Of a stretch of DNA of 34,845 nucleotides, positions 17,153-26,165 are shown in pieces. The stretch is from assembly GCF_017571465.1 (NCBI RefSeq), contig NZ_JAGETV010000025.1, positions 1 to 34,845 on the forward strand, read 5' to 3'. Made by a program: the position numbers and the translations under genes. Under the pieces are notes generated by a model that made no database searches, was not told where the DNA came from, and worked only from the letters and a program-made list of their open reading frames with translations. The stretch is from Thiomicrorhabdus marina. GTDB taxonomy: Bacteria > Pseudomonadota > Gammaproteobacteria > Thiomicrospirales > Thiomicrospiraceae. Position 1 is the stretch's first letter, and every line of letters begins with the position of its first letter.

Positions 17153-19150
17153 CTATGCTTTTCCGGAGCGCCAAGTACGAATCTGGAAACGTGCCGGATG
17201 ACTAGCATAATACAGCGACTGCGCCAGAGGTAACGCCTGATTAAATACCTGCGCAGTAATAATTTCTGCCGCCAAAAACACCGAAATCAAGCCACGCGCA
17301 CCATGCCCGTTAGAAATATACAAATGCGGCTGATAGTGCTGCTGCGGATATTGGAAAACCGCCTTGGTATGCGATTTCTGAAGATAATTTTCACTCAGAT
17401 AATTCCAATCCGGTACGGCACCGACTACCGGTAAATGATCCGGCGTGGTCGGACGAAAAGCAATTCTGCCTTCAGATAACTCCTGTTTTTGTACGGCATT
17501 GTCCTGCAACCAGTTCGGTAAGTTTTTCTGCGCCTGCTCAATATTATGCTGATGCCCTGCATCGGACAGTTCAATGCCTATATCCGGCGCCTCAAAGGTC
17601 GCACCCGCAACATAATGCCCCGAAGAGGTTGGCGAAGCGTAACCGCCATGCGTGACCGCAATCGGCAAGGGCATTTGCACCTGCTCGGCACGTAAATGAC
17701 TGACCTGCCCTTTTACCGGACGCATCGGCGTTTGCAGTTGCGCATTAATTTCAGCATCCAAACTGGCACTGGCGAAAACCAATACATCAGCACTGAAATG
17801 TTGCTGATTGGTTTGCACTTGCCATTGAGCAGACTGATATTGCCAAGACTCGACCTGGTTTTGACAAAGTACCTTAACGTTCTGATGTGCTAAACAAGTC
17901 TCGACAATGCTGCGCGGATAAATCCAACCGCTGTCTGGATAGAACAGACCGGCCGGACAATTCTGCATCGCCAGCTTTTCCTGCACAGCCGTATCATCCA
18001 ACCATTGCGCAACGGTTTCTGGCACTGCCACACGCTCAAACGCTTGCTGCCAATGCTTTTGCAGTTTGCCGTCCGCTTGTGCCAACTGAATCAAACCCGA
18101 TAAATCGCCTTGAACTTTGCCTTCTGCCAACCAAGGTTTTAACCAACGCAAAGCCGTTTGATACCCCGCCCAATACCAACGCGAACGCAAATTCCAATCC
18201 GCAGTGATAAGCGGATGCATGGTACCGGCGAGATTACCGGAAGCCTGGCTGGCAATGTCATCCGCTTGTTCCAAAACCGTGACTTGCATCCCCTTTTCCG
18301 CCAAAGCATAAGCGGTGGTCGCTCCTGCTATACCGGCGCCAACGACAATTGCCGTTTTTGGCTCTGATTGCAATTTAGGCACACTAAACCAAGGTGTCTT
18401 GTCACTATGCGGGCGTAGATGCGCCATCTTGCCAAAACACATCTCGCGCTTGCGACCAAAGCCCTTGTCTTTTTTGACTTCAAAACCAACTTCTTTCAGA
18501 CCTCGGCGCACAATTCCGGCCGCGGTAAACGTCGCGAAAGTGGTATCTTGATGACTGAGCCGAGCCATATTCTGAAACAGCGCCGGTTGCCACATCTGTG
18601 GGTTTTTCGACGGCGCAAAACCATCCAAAAACCATGCATCCACCTTGGCGTTTTGGTCACATTCTTTAAAACCGTCTTGGATATCACCGAGCCATAGACT
18701 TAAACGCACTTTCAATCCCGGTAAATACAGGTCATGCCAGCCTGGTAACAATGGTGGATAAATCTGTTGTAACAGTTCGGCCTGCTGACTGACTTCAGCA
18801 AAACTCTGATGCACGCGCTGCAAGTCAGCAAAACGTAATGGGAACTTCTCGAAAGAGACAAAATGCAGTTCGGCATTCGGCGTTTTATCGCCCCATCGCT
18901 CCTGCCACAATTGCAGCGCCGCCAAAAAATTCAATCCCGAACCGAAACCGCTCTCAGCAATACGAAAGACGCTTTTATTCTCCACAGCCAGCTCGGCAAA
19001 ACGTTCAGCCAACTGGTTATGTTGCAGAAAGTTATAGCGAGTTTCATTCAGACCATCCTGTTGCGAGAAGTAACTATCTTCAAATTCACTGGCAAAAGGC
19101 ACTTCTTCTTGCCAGTGCAATTGCGCAGGCTGTAGGGCAATTTTTTTCAT
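17153..19150 (-). CDS. mnmC: Bifunctional tRNA wobble-uridine enzyme MnmC
   Basis: Carries out the last two steps of mnm5(s2)U34 synthesis in tRNA. The C-terminal FAD oxidase removes the carboxymethyl group and the N-terminal methyltransferase then adds a methyl group from SAM. The 665 residues cover both domains. The methyltransferase half (about 1-245) has DSYFSQQDGLNE, the SAM loop ESGFGSGLNFL (66-76) and DAWFLDGFAPSKNPQMW (171-187). The oxidase half (from about 265) has the FAD motif VVGAGIAGATTAYALAEKG (269-287) and a late GHGARG. It is divergent from msrB-tmcA with a 68-bp gap. The ribosome-binding site is weak (AAGAAAA). Confidence 0.97.
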   Translation of the reverse strand: MKKIALQPAQLHWQEEVPFASEFEDSYFSQQDGLNETRYNFLQHNQLAERFAELAVENKSVFRIAESGFGSGLNFLAALQLWQERWGDKTPNAELHFVSFEKFPLRFADLQRVHQSFAEVSQQAELLQQIYPPLLPGWHDLYLPGLKVRLSLWLGDIQDGFKECDQNAKVDAWFLDGFAPSKNPQMWQPALFQNMARLSHQDTTFATFTAAGIVRRGLKEVGFEVKKDKGFGRKREMCFGKMAHLRPHSDKTPWFSVPKLQSEPKTAIVVGAGIAGATTAYALAEKGMQVTVLEQADDIASQASGNLAGTMHPLITADWNLRSRWYWAGYQTALRWLKPWLAEGKVQGDLSGLIQLAQADGKLQKHWQQAFERVAVPETVAQWLDDTAVQEKLAMQNCPAGLFYPDSGWIYPRSIVETCLAHQNVKVLCQNQVESWQYQSAQWQVQTNQQHFSADVLVFASASLDAEINAQLQTPMRPVKGQVSHLRAEQVQMPLPIAVTHGGYASPTSSGHYVAGATFEAPDIGIELSDAGHQHNIEQAQKNLPNWLQDNAVQKQELSEGRIAFRPTTPDHLPVVGAVPDWNYLSENYLQKSHTKAVFQYPQQHYQPHLYISNGHGARGLISVFLAAEIITAQVFNQALPLAQSLYYASHPARFQIRTWRSGKA

Positions 19151-19159
19151 CGGGAAGTT

Positions 19160-19188
19160 TTCTTAAAAATGGATAGCACTATTATAAT
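19160..19188 (+). promoter_or_regulatory. Putative sigma70 promoter for msrB-tmcA
   Basis: A perfect -10 TATAAT lies at 19183-19188, with a poor -35 (TTCTTA, 19160-19165) 17 bp upstream. A small hairpin (GCTGC at 19190-19194, GCAGC at 19198-19202) would fall in the leader just before the msrB ribosome-binding site. Confidence 0.45.
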
Positions 19189-19218
19189 GGCTGCAAAGCA
19201 GCTGTGGAGGAGCAAACA

Positions 19219-19620
19219 ATGGATCAGCCAATTGATAACAGTAACGACCAAGAATGGCAGGAAAAACTCGATTCGGAACAGTATCAAATCTGTCGTTGCG
19301 GCGGCACCGAGCGCGCTTTTACCGGAAAGTACTGGGATTATAAAGAAGTCGGCACCTACACTTGCGCCTGTTGTGGTACGCCGCTGTTCAGCTCACAAAC
19401 CAAATACGATTCCGGCTCGGGATGGCCGAGTTATTTCCAGCCGATTAACGACAGCGCCATCAAAGAGCTGGTCGATAAAACCCACGGTATGCTTCGCACC
19501 GAAGTGCGTTGCGCCAACTGCGACAGTCATCTCGGGCATGTTTTCCCGGATGGCCCAGCGCCGACCGGCTTGCGTTACTGCATTAATAGCGCCTCACTCG
19601 ATTTTATTCCGCAAGTCTAA
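19219..19620 (+). CDS. msrB: Peptide-methionine (R)-S-oxide reductase
   Basis: Repairs oxidised methionine (R form) in proteins using thioredoxin. It has 133 residues from the ATG at 19219. An in-frame GTG at 19204 exists, but the GGAGGAG ribosome-binding site lies between the two and fits only the ATG. The four zinc cysteines are Cys49/Cys52 (CACC) and Cys98/Cys101 (CANC). Catalytic Cys121 is in [11 protein letters not shown], and DSGSGWPS and LGHVFPDGP are present. No signal peptide is present, so it should be cytoplasmic. tmcA begins 8 bp after its stop. Confidence 0.97.
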   Translation: MDQPIDNSNDQEWQEKLDSEQYQICRCGGTERAFTGKYWDYKEVGTYTCACCGTPLFSSQTKYDSGSGWPSYFQPINDSAIKELVDKTHGMLRTEVRCANCDSHLGHVFPDGPAPTGLRYCINSASLDFIPQV

Positions 19621-19628
19621 TCCGCATC

Positions 19629-21767
19629 GTGCAAACCCTCGAGTGGCTACAACAGCGACAGCGCCAACTGCAAGCTAATCGTCATCGCACACTTTGCATT
19701 CTGCAAGGCGATGCGCGGGCGGCTTGGCGCTTGATTCAACCGATATGCGAACAGCACAAAACACTGATTTTAGTACCTGTTTTTGACGATGCCGACAGCG
19801 CTTGGCACTTTGCAGACCACAGCAATCTCAAGCACCAACTCGGCTCGGAATATCAACATGCTGTGCTCGACTTAAATCACGGCATCCATGCCAATAGCCT
19901 TGGTATTATCAGCGGCTTATTGCAAGCCGGCGGTATCTTGTTTGTGATTGCGCCGCCAGACTGGCCGGAAATAGCCAACCCGCTCGACCAACGTTTTTTA
20001 AACTCGCCAGTTCAACCACATGATTGTGAACCATGGTTTTATCGACAACTAGCCAATGTTTGGCAAGAGCAAGCCATTTGGCTGACTCAAAGCGATACAA
20101 AGTGGCAGATAAAAAACACCTTAGATTTCAGTGCTTCAGAGCAAGCACAGCAAGAGCATTTTTCGAATGGTGCGGCCACAACAGAGCAAAACCGAGCCAT
20201 TTCTAAGATTCTCAAGGTGGCTTTTGGGCACAGCAAACGCCCGTTAGTGTTAAGTGCCGACCGTGGTCGCGGTAAAAGTGCCGCTTTGGGCTTAGCAGCG
20301 GTGCAAGCGCTATTACAAGGCAAGCAACATATCGCGATTAGTGCCAGTTTGCCGGAACAGACCCGCAGCGCTTTTAGTGTGGCGCAGCAATGGTTGCAAA
20401 ATTCAGACGATACCGAGCATCTGAATATTCAGAAAAATCAGATTAGCTTTAAATATCAGAATGAAACTAAGTTGCTTAAATTTTATGCGCCGGATGCTTT
20501 GCTACTGAACAAAATCGATTGCGACCTGTTACTCATCGACGAAGCCGCTCAAATCCCGACGCCACTGTTAACCTCACTGCTACAAAATTACCATCGCACG
20601 GTATTTTCGACGACCCTGCACGGCTATGAAGGCTCTGGTCGAGGTTTCGAACTACGCTTTACTAAAACATTGAATCAACTGACGCCGGATTGGAAACGCC
20701 TGCATCTCAAGCAGCCATTACGCTGGAACGCAAACGACCCGCTAGAACAAGCCATCAATCATTCGTTGTTACTGGATGCTGAAAACAGAATCACCGACGA
20801 ACAACCAAATCTGAATGAAATTGAAATTCGCGCACTCAAAGGCGCGGAAAGAATGGCCTATCTGCCTCAGCTGTTTGCACTCTTGGTTAAGGCGCATTAT
20901 CAAACCAGCCCGAATGATCTACAGCAGTTATTGAACGCACCAAACCAACTGCTAGTGGCGCTGTATCAAGAACAAGTGGTCGGTGTTCTGCTGAGTCAAA
21001 GCGAAGGCGGTTTACGTCCAGAATGGCTTGCGGAAAACCCGAATATCCACGGTCATCTAGTACCGCAACTCCTTAATCGCCAGTATGCTTACAAAGATGC
21101 CTTAAGCTTGCAAAGCTGGCGTTTAATGCGCATTGCGATCGAACCGGAATGGCAAAATGTCGGAATTGGCAGCCAGCTCATAAAAGCTTGGCAAGATAGT
21201 GCACGTTCGCAACAAATCGATTTTATTAGCAGTAGCTTCGGCGCAAGTAACGACTTAATACGTTTTTGGTTGCGCCAAAATATGCAACCTCTGCACCTCG
21301 GCTGTAAACGCGATAAAGCCAGTGGCAGTTACAATCTAGTGGTCTATCAAGCACTAAACAACAACACCGAAAGCCTGCAACAAGTCGCACAGCAGTTTTA
21401 TCAGCAACTGCCTTATCTACTCAGCGATGAACTCAAGCAATTACCGAATGATCAGTTGGCATTGATTCAGCAAGCAAAACCGCAGAGTCTGGAGTTAATC
21501 AGGGATGAGGATTGCTTAAAAATCACTCGGCAGTATCTGAATTTACAGCGACCTTTTACCACCAGCGGGATATTTATCAGTCAGTTATGGTTAAGTCATT
21601 GCGAAATGCAATTATCGGAAGGTGTGCAGAATCTATTGAACGATAAACTGCTAAAAAAAATGGATTGGCAGGAATTAGCTAAATCGTACGATTTAACCGG
21701 TAAGAAGCAGGCAGAACAAGCGTTTAGAGAACATCTAAAGCAGCTCTGCCAAGCATTAGAAAAATAA
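19629..21767 (+). CDS. tmcA: tRNA(Met) cytidine acetyltransferase
   Basis: Makes N4-acetylcytidine at the wobble position of elongator tRNA-Met, using acetyl-CoA and ATP or GTP. Of 712 residues, the N-terminal domain (about 1-180) precedes a helicase-like ATPase with Walker A DRGRGKS (211-217) and DEAA (304-307). A GNAT acetyltransferase follows (about 400-560) with the acetyl-CoA loop QNVGIG (509-514), then a tRNA-binding tail. The start is a GTG; no in-frame ATG occurs for about 400 codons, so a non-ATG start is certain, though its exact place is less so. No clear ribosome-binding site is seen, so translation may be coupled to msrB 8 bp upstream. Confidence 0.95.
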   Translation: MQTLEWLQQRQRQLQANRHRTLCILQGDARAAWRLIQPICEQHKTLILVPVFDDADSAWHFADHSNLKHQLGSEYQHAVLDLNHGIHANSLGIISGLLQAGGILFVIAPPDWPEIANPLDQRFLNSPVQPHDCEPWFYRQLANVWQEQAIWLTQSDTKWQIKNTLDFSASEQAQQEHFSNGAATTEQNRAISKILKVAFGHSKRPLVLSADRGRGKSAALGLAAVQALLQGKQHIAISASLPEQTRSAFSVAQQWLQNSDDTEHLNIQKNQISFKYQNETKLLKFYAPDALLLNKIDCDLLLIDEAAQIPTPLLTSLLQNYHRTVFSTTLHGYEGSGRGFELRFTKTLNQLTPDWKRLHLKQPLRWNANDPLEQAINHSLLLDAENRITDEQPNLNEIEIRALKGAERMAYLPQLFALLVKAHYQTSPNDLQQLLNAPNQLLVALYQEQVVGVLLSQSEGGLRPEWLAENPNIHGHLVPQLLNRQYAYKDALSLQSWRLMRIAIEPEWQNVGIGSQLIKAWQDSARSQQIDFISSSFGASNDLIRFWLRQNMQPLHLGCKRDKASGSYNLVVYQALNNNTESLQQVAQQFYQQLPYLLSDELKQLPNDQLALIQQAKPQSLELIRDEDCLKITRQYLNLQRPFTTSGIFISQLWLSHCEMQLSEGVQNLLNDKLLKKMDWQELAKSYDLTGKKQAEQAFREHLKQLCQALEK

Positions 21768-21774
21768 CTGTCGA

Positions 21775-22632
21775 TTAGTTATCGAAAACGACCGTCTTAT
21801 TGCCGTGAATCAGAACGCGATCTTCAAGATGGTAACGAACGCCGCGTGACAACACGGTTTTCTCAACATCACGACCAAGGCGTTTCATATCGTCGATGCT
21901 GTGTGCATGGCTGATACGAATAACATCCTGCTCGATAATCGGCCCGCCATCCAACACTTCGGTGACATAGTGACAGGTCGCACCGATGAGTTTCACTCCG
22001 CGCTCGCTGGCTTGGTGATATGGGCGCGCGCCAACAAACGACGGCAGGAACGAGTGATGAATATTAATCACTTGGCCGCTGTAGTCTTTACACATCTGCG
22101 GCGGCAAAATTTGCATATAACGCGCCAGCACAATCACTTCCGCACCATACTGTTCAACGATTTGTTCAGTCTCGGCAAACGCTTGCGGCTTGCTCTCCGG
22201 CGTCACTGGAATATGATGGAACGGCACTTGATACCATTCTGCCATCGAACGTAAATCATCGTGGTTAGCGATCACACAAACCACCTCACCCGGAAGCTCT
22301 TTCTCGTGCCAACGGTGCAACAGATCTGCTAGACAGTGCGACTCTTTCGACGCAAACAATGCAATCTTCTTCGGCTTAGCCGAGTCAGACATATACCACT
22401 GCATCTCGAAAGCCTCTGCCACCTTTTTAAAGCCTTCTTTAAAAGCTTCCATGCCATCACTAATAGAGCTCGCTAGGATCTCATGACGCATAAAAAACCA
22501 ATTATTCGACGCATCAGTGTGATGATTCGCTTCGATAATTGTTCCACCTTGGTCGGCGATATACTGGGCGACTTTGGCAACAATCCCGACTTGATCGGGG
22601 CAAGAAATCACCAAGCGATAAACATGGCTCAT
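21775..22632 (-). CDS. purU: Formyltetrahydrofolate deformylase
   Basis: Hydrolyses 10-formyl-THF to THF and formate, balancing the one-carbon pool and feeding formate to purine synthesis. Its 285 residues comprise an N-terminal ACT domain (about 4-80, with CPDQVGIVAKV) and a formyltransferase-like catalytic domain. The catalytic triad is Asn190 and His192 in VINIHHSFLPSFVGARPYHQ, and Asp228 in EVLDGGPIIEQD. It converges on tmcA with 7 bp between stops and no terminator. The rhodanese gene upstream has its own terminator, so purU is probably transcribed alone. Confidence 0.96.
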   Translation of the reverse strand: MSHVYRLVISCPDQVGIVAKVAQYIADQGGTIIEANHHTDASNNWFFMRHEILASSISDGMEAFKEGFKKVAEAFEMQWYMSDSAKPKKIALFASKESHCLADLLHRWHEKELPGEVVCVIANHDDLRSMAEWYQVPFHHIPVTPESKPQAFAETEQIVEQYGAEVIVLARYMQILPPQMCKDYSGQVINIHHSFLPSFVGARPYHQASERGVKLIGATCHYVTEVLDGGPIIEQDVIRISHAHSIDDMKRLGRDVEKTVLSRGVRYHLEDRVLIHGNKTVVFDN

Positions 22633-22709
22633 AGCTGTATTCTCTTAACTAAAAAATGATTGCGGCTTATCATATCAAAAAGTGCTTTGTCTGCTTTGTT
22701 TATAGCAAT

Positions 22710-22748
22710 AAAAAACCCCTCAAGGGCAAAACAGCCGCTTAAGGGGTT
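22710..22748 (-). terminator. Intrinsic terminator after the rhodanese gene
   Basis: AACCCCT (22714-22720) pairs with AGGGGTT (22742-22748), and the stem continues inward with near-complementary AAG/CTT and GGC/GCC. On the minus strand it ends in six T residues. It is located between the rhodanese stop and the purU start. Confidence 0.88.
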
Positions 22749-22777
22749 AGCAATTTAGTGTTTACTTAGCAATTAAA

Positions 22778-23203
22778 TTATAGACAAGGCTCTTTTAGCA
22801 CAACCATTGAGTTTTCAGTAGACGGTGCTTCGGTCGCACCACCTGCTTCAGCCCAAGCGTCCATGCCGCCAACCATATTAACCACATTACTAAAACCCAT
22901 GTCTTGCAGAGTTTTCGTTGCCAAGGCTGCACGGCCACCAGACTTACAAACCACTAGCCAGTTGTCTTCACGGCCATCACGTAGCGCAGGATTCGCACCC
23001 GGGTAGTTTAGGTCTGCTGCCGGCTCGATAACGCCACGCGGAACATTCATTGCACCTGGAATCGCTGCGGTTAAATATTCACCCGGCTCGCGCACATCTA
23101 GCACCTTATAACCATCAGCAATTAGTCCTTTTGCTTGCTCAACGTCTACCTTTTTGATTTCCGCCATCGCCGCTTGGACGTAATCCATCAAACCTTTGCT
23201 CAT
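22778..23203 (-). CDS. Single-domain rhodanese (sulfurtransferase)
   Basis: This 141-residue protein has one rhodanese domain, probably moving sulfane sulfur between thiols in the cytoplasm. Family marks are VLDVREPGEYLTAAIPGAMN (34-53) and the active-site loop CKSGGRA with catalytic Cys86, followed by VVNMVGGMDAW. The six-residue CxxGxR loop is typical of sulfur rather than phosphate substrates. The tail ends in EPCL, giving a second cysteine three residues before the natural end; its role is unknown. AAGGA precedes the ATG. Single-gene unit by its terminator. Confidence 0.92.
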   Translation of the reverse strand: MSKGLMDYVQAAMAEIKKVDVEQAKGLIADGYKVLDVREPGEYLTAAIPGAMNVPRGVIEPAADLNYPGANPALRDGREDNWLVVCKSGGRAALATKTLQDMGFSNVVNMVGGMDAWAEAGGATEAPSTENSMVVLKEPCL

Positions 23204-23380
23204 CGTCGTGTCCTTTATCTATAATAGGGGTTTACTTGAAAGCTAATAATACTCAATTATCCCAAGAATTTCAGTGCCTGCTAATTAATTTTCTGCAATT
23301 TGCACCACTATAGCCGCGGGCAAATTCTGGATAAATCCGCAGGCTAGCCCGACTTCCCCCAATGCGACAGCAATTTCCGT

Positions 23381-23386
23381 TATAAT
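23381..23386 (+). promoter_or_regulatory. Consensus -10 box for xthA
   Basis: A perfect TATAAT lies 53 bp before the xthA ATG. No good -35 exists at the right distance, so an activator or a weak promoter is implied if it is used. Confidence 0.4.
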
Positions 23387-23438
23387 CTCGGCAAATTAAA
23401 CAAAGCTAATATTTTTAATCTAAGTCATTGGAAAAGTT

Positions 23439-24260
23439 ATGAAAATTGTCTCTTTTAATACCAATAGCGTGCGTCTGCGCCTTCACCAACTTGCGGCATT
23501 GAATGAACAGATTGCGCCGGATATTATCGGCCTGCAAGAGACAAAAGTTCAGGACCACGAATTCCCGATTGAAGAGATTGAAGCAATGGGCTTTAAAGCC
23601 GAGTTTATGGGGCAGAAAACCCATTACGGTGTCGCTTTACTATACCGCGACGGCATTCAATTGAAGAACCTGCAAAAAGGCTGGAAAACCGATACCGAAG
23701 AAGACCAGAAACGTATGATTATCGGCGATTTCGTGATGCCGAATGGCGAAGAAGTTCGCGTTATCAACGGTTACTTCCCACAAGGTGAAAACCGCGAACA
23801 TCCGGTTAAATTCCCTGCCAAACAGAAATTTTATGCCGACCTAATGGCTTATCTGAACGATGACTGTTCACCGGAACAGAACCTAGCGGTTATTGGTGAC
23901 TTCAATATCTCGCCGACCGACTTGGATATCGGTATCGGCGAGCCGAACCGCAAACGCTGGCTACGTGACGGTAAGACCAGTTTCTTACCGGAAGAGCGTG
24001 AAATGTGGGCTGAACTATGTAATTGGGGTCTGATTGATACTTTCCGTACCATTCATCCGGAAGTCGACGACCGTTTTAGCTGGTTCGATTACCGCTCAAA
24101 AGGTTTCGACCGTGAACCACGTCGCGGCCTACGTATCGACACGGTTTTAGCAACTGCATCACTGAACGCTAAAGCCGTTAGCAGCGACATCGGTTATGAC
24201 GTGCGTGGCATGGAAAAACCATCTGACCACGCGCCGGTTTGGACCGAGTTTGACCTGTAA
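23439..24260 (+). CDS. xthA: Exodeoxyribonuclease III (AP endonuclease)
   Basis: Repairs abasic and oxidatively damaged DNA 3' ends. The 273 residues align closely with E. coli XthA (268). The catalytic set of the exonuclease-endonuclease-phosphatase fold is complete: metal-binding Glu34 in LQETKV, NGYFPQGEN (110-118), Asp154 and Asn156 in GDFNISP, Asp234 in LRIDTVLA, and Asp263-His264 in PSDHAPVW. It heads a plus-strand run with the oxidoreductase (24 bp on) and pldA. Confidence 0.97.
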   Translation: MKIVSFNTNSVRLRLHQLAALNEQIAPDIIGLQETKVQDHEFPIEEIEAMGFKAEFMGQKTHYGVALLYRDGIQLKNLQKGWKTDTEEDQKRMIIGDFVMPNGEEVRVINGYFPQGENREHPVKFPAKQKFYADLMAYLNDDCSPEQNLAVIGDFNISPTDLDIGIGEPNRKRWLRDGKTSFLPEEREMWAELCNWGLIDTFRTIHPEVDDRFSWFDYRSKGFDREPRRGLRIDTVLATASLNAKAVSSDIGYDVRGMEKPSDHAPVWTEFDL

Positions 24261-24284
24261 AAACACAAATTTAAGAGAGCTGGC

Positions 24285-24959
24285 ATGTCCTTACATACCG
24301 TAACTTTGGTTCATAAAGAATTTTATAACCCGACCATCATCAACCTGATTTTAAAACCGCAGCAGCCGATGCCTTATCATGCTGGGCAATACATTATGCT
24401 CGGCTTCCAAGAAGACGAATTGAAACCGTTTTCCATTGCTGCTGCGCCTCGCGAAGACGGTCTAATCGAGTGTCATATTCGCGACCATGATCAGAGCGAA
24501 TGGATGCAAAAACTATTCGCACTGGAAGCCGGTGATCAGTTGTTGATTAAAGGCCCAAACGAACAGATGCAATTGGCCGACAATCACTTACCGGCTATCT
24601 TTGTTGCCGGCGGCACCGGTTTTGCACCAATGAAAGCGTTATTGGAAGCAATGCTGCGTAAAGGCGCGGCAATGCCGATTCATTTTTATTGGGGTGCGCG
24701 CTGTCAGTCTGATCTGTATATGCACCAGCAGATGATTGACCTGAGCCAGAAACACCCGAATATCGAATATATTCCGGTGATTTCCGACGATTTGGAAAAC
24801 TGGAACGGCAAAACCGGTCTGGTTCACCAAGCAGTGTTGGCCGACCACCCTAATCTGGAGAAATTCCAAGTGTATCTATGCGGTCCTTGGCCAATGGTAC
24901 AAACGGCTAAAGAAGACTTCGCCAATGCCGGTTTAAAAGCCGAGCACTTTGTAAGTTAA
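24285..24959 (+). CDS. Fre/LuxG-like NAD(P)H-flavin oxidoreductase
   Basis: This 224-residue ferredoxin-reductase-fold protein has no iron-sulfur centre, as in the free flavin reductases Fre and LuxG. The flavin site is KPFSIAAAP (47-55, the RxYS-type motif with Lys in place of Arg). The NAD(P) loop is VAGGTGFAPMKALLE (107-121), and CGPWPM (199-204) is the usual C-terminal signature. It may reduce flavins or act as an electron-transfer subunit; the exact substrate cannot be read from sequence. It follows xthA by 24 bp and precedes pldA by 36 bp. Confidence 0.88.
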   Translation: MSLHTVTLVHKEFYNPTIINLILKPQQPMPYHAGQYIMLGFQEDELKPFSIAAAPREDGLIECHIRDHDQSEWMQKLFALEAGDQLLIKGPNEQMQLADNHLPAIFVAGGTGFAPMKALLEAMLRKGAAMPIHFYWGARCQSDLYMHQQMIDLSQKHPNIEYIPVISDDLENWNGKTGLVHQAVLADHPNLEKFQVYLCGPWPMVQTAKEDFANAGLKAEHFVS

Positions 24960-24995
24960 TGTAAGGCTATCGAGCCTGTAAAAAAGGTACTGGCA

Positions 24996-26030
24996 ATGAA
25001 AACTTCTCTATCCGCTCAATTCCCAGCTTGGATTTCTGTAAGCTTCAGCGCCGTCGGCCTTTTATTTCTATCGCAACCTCTATTCGCACAAGCTGAAGAA
25101 GTCCTCAGCAATTCCGTTCCAAGTTCACAGCTAAGTTACAGCACCTGCCTGGAAAAAGCCCTGTTGAGTGAAGCGGACAACACGACTCTCGGCGAAATCC
25201 GTAATAAATGTCGCGCAACGCAGAATATCATCAAGCCTTTAACTGAACGTAACCTTAACGAAGAAGTTACCGAAAAAAATCCCTTTGTTATCACTCCGCA
25301 TCGAGTCAACTACGCTGCTTTCGCCCATTACACTACACAGGTCAACAAGGAACCATTTGAAGAACAGTCCGGCAAAGATTTAGCTTTTGAAAACCAAGAA
25401 CTGCAATTTCAGCTCAGCTTTAAGTTTCCCCTCTACAAAGACTTAAAAATCTTCGATAAAGAATTTGATTTCTATGCCGCCTATACAAATCGCTCCTTTT
25501 GGCAATTCTTTGATGACGCGGATTCAATCCCTTTCCGTGAGACCAATCACGAGCCGGAAGTGTGGGTCGAATGGGATGCCGACATCGATTTGCTAGATTT
25601 CAACCTCCATAAAATGATGTTCGGCATCAATCATCAATCCAATGGGCAAACCGGCCTGCTTTCTCGTGGCTGGAACCGCATTTTCGTACAAGGCTTACTG
25701 CAACACAAAAACAGCTATTTGAGCTTTAAAACTTGGCAACGTTTCGATGAACAGGACGAATTCGACAACAGCTTCGATTACCAAAAATACCTTGGCGATT
25801 ACGAATTGGAAGCGGCTTACAAATGGAAAGACAGGACTTTTGCTATGACTTTGCGTAACCGCTATCAGATTAACTCATACGGTTCGATTCAACTTGAATT
25901 CACACGCCCGATTAACCGTCGTTTTAAAGGCTATATCCAATACTTTAATGGCTATGGTGACAGCTTAATTGACATGCAACACTACGGCCAGAAGTTCGCA
26001 ATAGGTGTTGTACTCGTTGACCGAATATAA
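24996..26030 (+). CDS. pldA: Outer-membrane phospholipase A
   Basis: Hydrolyses phospholipids that have moved to the outer leaflet of the outer membrane. The 344 residues begin with a signal peptide (cut near residue 31-33). A segment of about 60 residues then holds two cysteines (Cys51, Cys72) that could form a disulfide, and the 12-strand barrel follows. The catalytic triad is His213 and Ser215 in INHQSNGQTG and Asn227 in SRGWNRI, with the same spacing as E. coli His142-Ser144-Asn156. RETNHEPEVW and GYGDSLIDMQH are further family signatures. It is longer than E. coli PldA (289) because of the N-terminal segment, common in other proteobacteria. Confidence 0.95.
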   Translation: MKTSLSAQFPAWISVSFSAVGLLFLSQPLFAQAEEVLSNSVPSSQLSYSTCLEKALLSEADNTTLGEIRNKCRATQNIIKPLTERNLNEEVTEKNPFVITPHRVNYAAFAHYTTQVNKEPFEEQSGKDLAFENQELQFQLSFKFPLYKDLKIFDKEFDFYAAYTNRSFWQFFDDADSIPFRETNHEPEVWVEWDADIDLLDFNLHKMMFGINHQSNGQTGLLSRGWNRIFVQGLLQHKNSYLSFKTWQRFDEQDEFDNSFDYQKYLGDYELEAAYKWKDRTFAMTLRNRYQINSYGSIQLEFTRPINRRFKGYIQYFNGYGDSLIDMQHYGQKFAIGVVLVDRI

Positions 26031-26129
26031 AAACTACACAAAAATAAAAACTTTAAACGACAAAAAAAGATACTTTTATTTATAAAGGCCAAGAAAATTT
26101 ACTTATAACTTCCATGGAGTTAAAATTAT

Positions 26130-26147
26130 TTACAACAGTAGTTGTAA
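26130..26147 (+). promoter_or_regulatory. Dyad/hairpin just upstream of a PilZ gene's ribosome-binding site
   Basis: TTACAAC (26130-26136) and GTTGTAA (26141-26147) form a perfect 7-bp inverted repeat with loop AGTA. It ends 7 bp before the AAGGAGG at 26155-26161. It could be an RNA leader hairpin or a DNA operator; the sequence does not decide. Confidence 0.4.
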
Positions 26148-26165
26148 GGATTTGAAGGAGGTTAT

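Noticed and set aside
19204-19218. GTG at 19204 as the msrB start
   Set aside because: The GGAGGAG ribosome-binding site lies downstream of this GTG and is placed correctly for the ATG at 19219.
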